Shown one piece after another: positions 62,867 through 64,000 of a stretch of DNA of 64,000 bases. Made by a program: the position numbers and the translations under genes. Position 1 is the first letter of the stretch. Each line of letters begins with the position of its first letter. Where the stretch lies: the NCBI RefSeq assembly GCF_003337575.1, contig NZ_QPJM01000010.1:1-64000 (forward strand), given 5' to 3'. Origin of the DNA: Phyllobacterium bourgognense (GTDB lineage: Bacteria; Pseudomonadota; Alphaproteobacteria; Rhizobiales; Rhizobiaceae). A model generated the notes under the pieces. That model was not told where the DNA came from and made no database searches. It worked only from the letters and a program-made list of their open reading frames with translations.

Positions 62867-63553
62867 TTAGCCGAATGAATATCCTGCGCCGCGCACTGTG
62901 CGGATCGGATCGATGGAGCGGCCAATATTGATGGCCTTGCGCAAGCGCCCGACATGCACGTCGACAGTGCGGTCATCCACATAAATGTCGGCGCCCCAGA
63001 CATTGTCGAGCAGCTGACCGCGCGAAAAGACACGGCCGGGAGATTGCATCAGGAATTCCAGGAGGCGGAATTCCGTCGGACCAAGTTTGAGTTCGCGCTC
63101 CTTGCGGTAGACACGGTGTTGTTCGCGGTCGAGCTTGAGATCGCCAAAGCTCAGCACATGCGACAGAAGGCTTGGGTTGACCCGGCGCAGCATGGATTTG
63201 ATGCGTGCAAGCAGCTCCGGCGTAGAGAACGGCTTGACCATGTAATCATCCGCGCCGGTTGCAAGGCCGCGCACCCGCTCGCTTTCCTCGCCGCGTGCCG
63301 TCAGCATGATGATTGGCAGGATTTCCGTTTCGCGGCGGGCTCTCAGCCGCCGGCACAATTCGATGCCGGAAAGGCCTGGCAGCATCCAGTCCAGGATCAG
63401 CAGATCCGGCACTTTCTCCCGCAAGGCTATCTCCGCTTCATCGCCGCGTGCGATAGTCTCGACTGAATAGCCTTCAGCTTCAAGATTGTACCTGAGGAGG
63501 ACGCTCAAGGCTTCCTCGTCTTCCACAACGGTGATTTTGGGAGCTATAGCCAT
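62867..63553 (-). CDS. phoB: Phosphate regulon response regulator PhoB
   Basis: A 228-residue OmpR-type regulator. Receiver domain: VVEDEEALSVLLRYNLEAEGY, phospho-Asp in LLILDWMLPGLSGIELCRRL (near residue 53) and MVKPFSTPELLARI with the conserved Lys. The winged-helix DNA-binding domain ends RTVRGAGYSFG. It activates pho-box genes during phosphate starvation. It lies 13 bases downstream of phoU on the same strand, the usual phoU-phoB order. Confidence 0.95.
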   Translation of the reverse strand: MAIAPKITVVEDEEALSVLLRYNLEAEGYSVETIARGDEAEIALREKVPDLLILDWMLPGLSGIELCRRLRARRETEILPIIMLTARGEESERVRGLATGADDYMVKPFSTPELLARIKSMLRRVNPSLLSHVLSFGDLKLDREQHRVYRKERELKLGPTEFRLLEFLMQSPGRVFSRGQLLDNVWGADIYVDDRTVDVHVGRLRKAINIGRSIDPIRTVRGAGYSFG

Positions 63554-63566
63554 TTTCTACCTTCAA

Positions 63567-64000
63567 TTAGGATGCGAGAGGTTCATCCACCACGATAGTG
63601 TGGGATTGATCTTCCTTCGGGCGCTCTGCAGGAAGCTGCGTTCCCGTCACAATATAATAAACTGTCTCCGCAATGTTCGTCGCATGATCGCCGATGCGTT
63701 CGATATTCTTGGCACAGAAAAGTAGATGCGTGCAGGCTGAGATATTGCGCGGATCTTCCATCATGTAGGTCAGAAGTTCGCGGAACAATGACGTATAGAG
63801 CGCATCGATCTCGTCGTCGCGCTCGCGCACGATGTTGACCTGTGCGACCGACCTTGTTGCATAGGCGTCGAGAACGTCCTTGAGCTGCGTCAAGGCAAGT
63901 TCGGCAATGGTCTGCAACCCGCGATAGACGGAGAGCGTCTGCCTGGTATCGGTGACCGCAACCACCCGCTTGGCAATGTTCTTGCCAAGATCGCCGATCC
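63567..64000 (-). CDS. phoU: PhoU, 3' part only
   Basis: Only the C-terminal 144 residues are in the window; the gene continues past base 64000. It has the PhoU helical pattern (IGDLGKNIAKRVVAVTDTRQ, FCAKNIERIGDHATNIAETVYYIVTG), with the metal-binding motif ERIGDHATNI. PhoU dampens PhoR signalling and Pst transport when phosphate is plentiful. The frame is open to the edge. It precedes phoB. Confidence 0.92.
   Translation of the reverse strand, partial: IGDLGKNIAKRVVAVTDTRQTLSVYRGLQTIAELALTQLKDVLDAYATRSVAQVNIVRERDDEIDALYTSLFRELLTYMMEDPRNISACTHLLFCAKNIERIGDHATNIAETVYYIVTGTQLPAERPKEDQSHTIVVDEPLAS

Noticed and set aside
1-64000. CRISPR arrays, tRNA or rRNA genes, prophage or complete insertion sequences
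   Set aside because: No regularly spaced repeats, cloverleaf with CCA end, or transposase was seen when reading both strands; absence is by inspection only.

Overview
The window looks like a chromosomal segment of an alphaproteobacterium of the order Hyphomicrobiales (Rhizobiales), probably near Phyllobacterium, Mesorhizobium or Brucella/Ochrobactrum. The evidence is the alphaproteobacterial-type 6S RNA next to a 5-formyl-THF cyclo-ligase gene, the doubled Ku genes with LigD, EcfG-type stress promoters (GGAAC-N16/17-[C/G]GTT), and many rhizobial hypothetical families (DUF427, DUF3175, DUF1284, DUF6152). The genus is an inference from gene content and was not tested by search. I see no tRNA, rRNA, CRISPR array, prophage or intact insertion sequence.

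Layout. 0-9 kb is mostly minus-strand housekeeping: an MsbA-like ABC exporter, rpmE and an amino acid permease (both plus strand), YebC, DUF1284, BioY, TerC, a YmdB-like phosphodiesterase, the folate cyclo-ligase and 6S RNA. 9.4-15.1 kb is a DNA end-joining island: ku, a 276-bp palindromic element filling the gap, ligD, a convergent second ku, and a topoisomerase IB gene behind a consensus EcfG promoter. 15.3-25.6 kb is mixed: a secreted S10 peptidase, small membrane proteins, a glycosyltransferase, a CSS/EAL phosphodiesterase, an acyltransferase-CdsA lipid pair and an FAH-family hydrolase. 25.8-29.9 kb is a molybdenum hydroxylase operon (triheme cytochrome c, 2Fe-2S subunit, molybdopterin subunit).

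32.2-38.9 kb holds a coherent but uncharacterised catabolic operon: an XRE-cupin regulator, a promoter with a perfect dyad between its -35 and -10, a sugar-type ABC importer, a phosphotriesterase-family hydrolase, a glutamine-amidotransferase-like protein and an M20 carbamoylase-type amidohydrolase. 39.1-46.2 kb carries a ClC channel, two small-molecule enzymes, a TRAP permease pair lacking a binding protein, an unlisted 52-aa membrane ORF and a DapA paralogue.

46.2-55.1 kb is a complete high-affinity K+ system on the minus strand: a 26-aa peptide, kdpF, kdpA, a 61-aa membrane peptide coupled to both kdpA and kdpB, kdpB, kdpC, kdpD, kdpE and an EIIA-Ntr-like protein whose phosphorylatable histidine is replaced by leucine. 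56.7-62.8 kb is a general-stress island in which five transcription units start behind EcfG-type promoters (a 50-aa membrane ORF, the unit with a UdgX-type glycosylase, an SDR/flavodoxin pair, an ABM/GGCT pair, and a YciF-like protein). The window ends in phoB and the 3' part of phoU.
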